This document shows positions 61,014-64,000 of a stretch of 64,000 nt of DNA, in pieces. The position numbers and the translations under genes are program-made. This DNA is from Tubulanus polymorphus (Eukaryota > Nemertea > Palaeonemertea > Tubulaniformes > Tubulanidae): NCBI RefSeq assembly GCF_964204645.1, contig NC_134031.1, positions 6,307,001 to 6,371,000 of the forward strand, read 5' to 3'. How positions within the stretch are numbered: the stretch's first letter is position 1; each line of letters starts with the position of its first letter. The notes below the pieces were generated by a model. The model had not been told where the DNA came from. It saw only the letters and a list, made by a program, of their open reading frames with translations, and searched no databases.

Positions 61014-63758
61014 TCACGTTTCCGCATCAAGCCTTTGCCTTGCTAAGTCGACTATTTCATCTTGTAATTCTGGTTTCAGAAGATCCTTCGACTAGAATGA
61101 AAATGATAGGAAGGAAAATTCATGACGATACATAGCAAAGGGGACACATTCTTAACCAAGCAACTGACAAATTGAACATTATCGATTACAATGATTAAAG
61201 AGTTTCTATAGCTTGAAAACAAACCATATCCATACATTGTACCAATAATTGGAACTTGGATATGGTTTTGTGAATTTTGAAGGCAGCATAATTAAATATA
61301 CCACCTGAACACACCACTAAAGACATCAGACCATTCCATCACTGTTCCAATAAGTACTTGTACAGACTTTACATGTTAACGAATTCACCTTAGACATTTT
61401 CGTTTGAATGTCAAATCACAAATGAACGCCTGACCCAATGATGGCCAGATTTCTCCGAGTTAAGTAAGATCAGAATTATGAATAATATTTTACATGTTCC
61501 AGATTAAATGGACCAAATATTTCATCCGAATTAAGCGAGTTTTACTGTACCAGCAGTTTGGGTTCAGGCCTAAAAATTACGAACATTCACAATGCGATAC
61601 TCACGGGAAACGCAAGTGAAGCTTCGTAAGTGTACAGGATAATAGTGTCAAAAAGCATCATTCTATTAGCAGCCAATGCTAAAATACAATTCCTCAGGCG
61701 CGCCATAACTTCTCTGTCCACACGAGCAACAGGCTGGAAAATGAATAAACTAACAATCAGCATATGACCCTCTAAAAATGGCAGAGAATGGAGGAGATAA
61801 ATGTTAATTGGACATGCAAAATTTGAACTTGATAAGTAATTAACTTTCAGGTTTTATGGGGTAAAAAGTAACCACAGCAATTTGATTCTAAAAAATCTTT
61901 CGAGATGAATAGAAGAATGCTGCACTTAATGACATAACAGTAAGCTCTGCCTTATTCAGAATCATTCATGATTCATTATTTATTAGGAATCGACAAACTA
62001 GACGATTCCACCAATTCGCCGATCTCTTCATTTCATTTGATATTTTACCTCTAAATTTTGTATGAATCCACCAGTGTTATCGGTATCTTCGTTCACGGTC
62101 GGCGATATCCACACATAGCCATTATTCCCCAAGATGATGCTGGCGCCGCACGTCAAATTGTGGAAATGAGTTTTACGACGTTTGATTAAACTGGGCGACA
62201 CGTGCAACAAAATGCCTTGACCTAGCTGAAAGTGAATAGGATAATTTCATCCTTCGATCGAACAGAGGTAGATGGTGCATCTAGTATAACACCGCAGAAA
62301 CTATAGTAGACTTCACTGACGGTGGTAGTGCAAGGACCAGCAAAGTCTTACCACTACAGATAAATGCCAGTATATGGATTTTCGTATTTTTTCACATTGA
62401 CAATATTAGGAAGGACAGAAAATCTTTTTCTTCTTATTCTAATGGTTTGAACGGAATAGACCGGTACCACTTTAGGTGGAGTCCACTGTAGCTTCCAAAT
62501 TGCGTAAAATGTCAATATGTTTTAAGTTATGTTATTCAGACCAGGAGGTCAAAGCCTGACTAGCAATTCATAGTTGATTACATCATCTTGCTAGCCTTCG
62601 AAACCTCACCTTTCCATATTTTAGACTTCGTGTGTGCAATGATAATGAGCCATCATGAAACACGGACTGCACTTCAGCCTGATAACAATCCGTTAAAGAA
62701 AATCATAGTTACATCCAGATTAAACCATTATTTGTACCATAAACAAGTGGAGTTAACTGAAATGACTTATTTATTGATAAAAAGATACACTGATTAGGTC
62801 CCCTTCAGCTAGATAATCACGCATCAGTCGTTCATCTTCCTCAGATCTTCTTCGCTTTAAAAAACAACAAATACAAATCAAACTTGGGTCAGATTTGTTA
62901 GTTTGCTCACGTATGCACTCCCCTATTGATAAACCTGAGATGTTGAAGATCCCTTTCCATTTCATTTCATTTATTGTAACTTTGTACATAGTACAGTATA
63001 CAAATATCGTTCATGTAATGCATAATATAATATAGTGGCAATACATACATACATATAAATATATAGTGTAGTATTTAGTAATTTAGGGGGATACATCATG
63101 GAGGTTCAAAGGCTGCTTTCAGAAACTTACATAATTTGACTAGAGTATTTTTTGGGGAGTTGAAAAGGGTTGTCAGTTTATAATGACTAGGTCTTGTTAA
63201 ACAGAATTGTGGTAAGCACTATGATCTTAGAATTGTATATTCTGGACATTCAAATAAAAAGTGATATTCATTTCCAATTACATTTTGGTTGCATTTTAAA
63301 CAAAATCTCACCAAAGTGTACCCATCGCAAATTCTATTGTTAATACACAGTTAACCTCGAAGTCATCATTGTATTGTGATAACTTACAATGAGTCATCAC
63401 ATTACTTAAGTCGCCCAGTCCTTACTTTGGAATCCCAATTTGCATTTCTAATTCAATCTATTTATTTTCTAATTCAATCATCATTTGGATAAGTCGTCAA
63501 CATAACAACAAGTCGCAACTACAACAAATTAAGTTTGACCGTGTAACAAACCGTGTTAAGGCTTACGAATTCAGACCAAAGACAGACACCTTTTTGCGAC
63601 ACAAAAAAAATTTTTAACTTACCAATTCACCACCAGGTAGATTCACACTCGACAGCAACAATACTGAGTGAAGTTTTGAATGAGTTTCAACTTTCCATCT
63701 TTTCTGTCCGACTTCAATAACACGGCCAACAATAACATCTCCTATTTCACCATTATAC
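61014..63758 (-). CDS. EXOSC2: Exosome complex component RRP4 (5' end outside window)
   Basis: Minus-strand exons: 63758-63623, 62854-62789, 62678-62610, 62225-62049, 61733-61605, 61091-61014. They encode the S1 and KH parts of RRP4: [157 protein letters not shown] and the final [20 protein letters not shown]. The first visible exon enters in phase 2, so exons coding the N-terminal domain lie beyond 64000. RRP4 is an RNA-binding cap subunit of the RNA exosome, which processes and degrades RNA in nucleus and cytoplasm. Exon 62678-62610 is only 69 nt. Every step matches the human protein in order, so the assignment is near certain. Confidence 0.96.
62955..63375 (-). mobile_element. Degenerate LINE 3' fragment in an EXOSC2 intron
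   Basis: Read on the minus strand, the region encodes a broken version of the LINE RT C-terminus: [34 protein letters not shown], a stop, [14 protein letters not shown] and [15 protein letters not shown]. After this comes a 3' UTR ending in AAATGAAATG-type repeats. It lies in the intron between EXOSC2 exons 63758-63623 and 62854-62789. Internal stops show it is dead. Confidence 0.7.
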
Positions 63759-64000
63759 CTACAGGGATTACAATCAAAGCAGCCTATCACAGATGTGAGA
63801 CAGAACTTTCAAATACATGTTTCTAATATGCGAACATCCCCTGCCCGTATATTCCAAAGAATGGGTGAAAAAATTCTTGCAAGGCTTTACAAAATTATGA
63901 AACCTTGTTTTTCCTCATCGACTGGGTCACTTTTGTATACTGCAATAAAATTTGTAATCAGTTCACTTCTATAGCTGCCAGGTCTGTTTCGGTTACTCCG

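Overview
This window is nuclear DNA from an animal, almost certainly a marine invertebrate. Every real gene is broken into short exons with GT-AG introns (one GC-AG). Coding exons are GC-richer than the AT-rich introns and spacers, poly-A signals follow several genes, and the non-coding DNA is full of small foldback/MITE-type elements, LINE 3' fragments and tRNA-derived SINE pieces. The protein types fit a spiralian or another non-vertebrate bilaterian; I cannot name the species. All gene models below were assembled by hand from splice sites and reading-frame phase. Every junction listed keeps frame, which is the main support for the models.

Layout. 1-3.2 kb: repeat-rich spacer. 3.3-15.9 kb (+): a six-exon secreted lectin-like protein (signal peptide, PAN/apple-like Cys-rich module, fucolectin-type F5/8 domain, Cys-rich C-terminal module). 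17.0-21.9 kb (+): a ten-exon membrane guanylate cyclase with an NIT (nitrate/nitrite-sensing) ectodomain between two membrane segments. 22.5-24.9 kb (-): a two-exon family GH31 glycosidase of the MYORG type, with a LINE fragment just upstream. 26.3-31.3 kb (-): a nine-exon surface protein with two SRCR domains, a ZP domain, a furin site and a hydrophobic (GPI or membrane) tail. 34.0-47.5 kb (+): a 17-exon receptor-type tyrosine phosphatase with EGF-like modules, about eight FN3 domains, a furin site, one membrane span and two PTP domains. 47.5-52.7 kb: spacer rich in foldback elements, including an intact-ended 1.2-kb terminal-inverted-repeat element. 52.7-60.1 kb (-): a complete 13-exon mitochondrial medium-chain acyl-CoA dehydrogenase gene. 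61.0-63.8 kb (-): the exosome subunit gene EXOSC2/RRP4, whose 5' end lies beyond the window.

The first five genes are mostly extracellular or receptor proteins (lectin, NIT cyclase, SRCR/ZP protein, RPTP) and the last two are housekeeping genes. The most unusual biology is in two signalling enzymes with altered active sites. The phosphatase has lost the catalytic Cys and the WPD Asp in its first domain but keeps Cys-x5-Arg in its second, the reverse of the usual arrangement. The NIT cyclase keeps the metal-binding Asp residues and the guanine-recognition residues but lacks the conserved Asn/Arg pair that stabilises the transition state, which points to an obligate heterodimer or a non-catalytic subunit.
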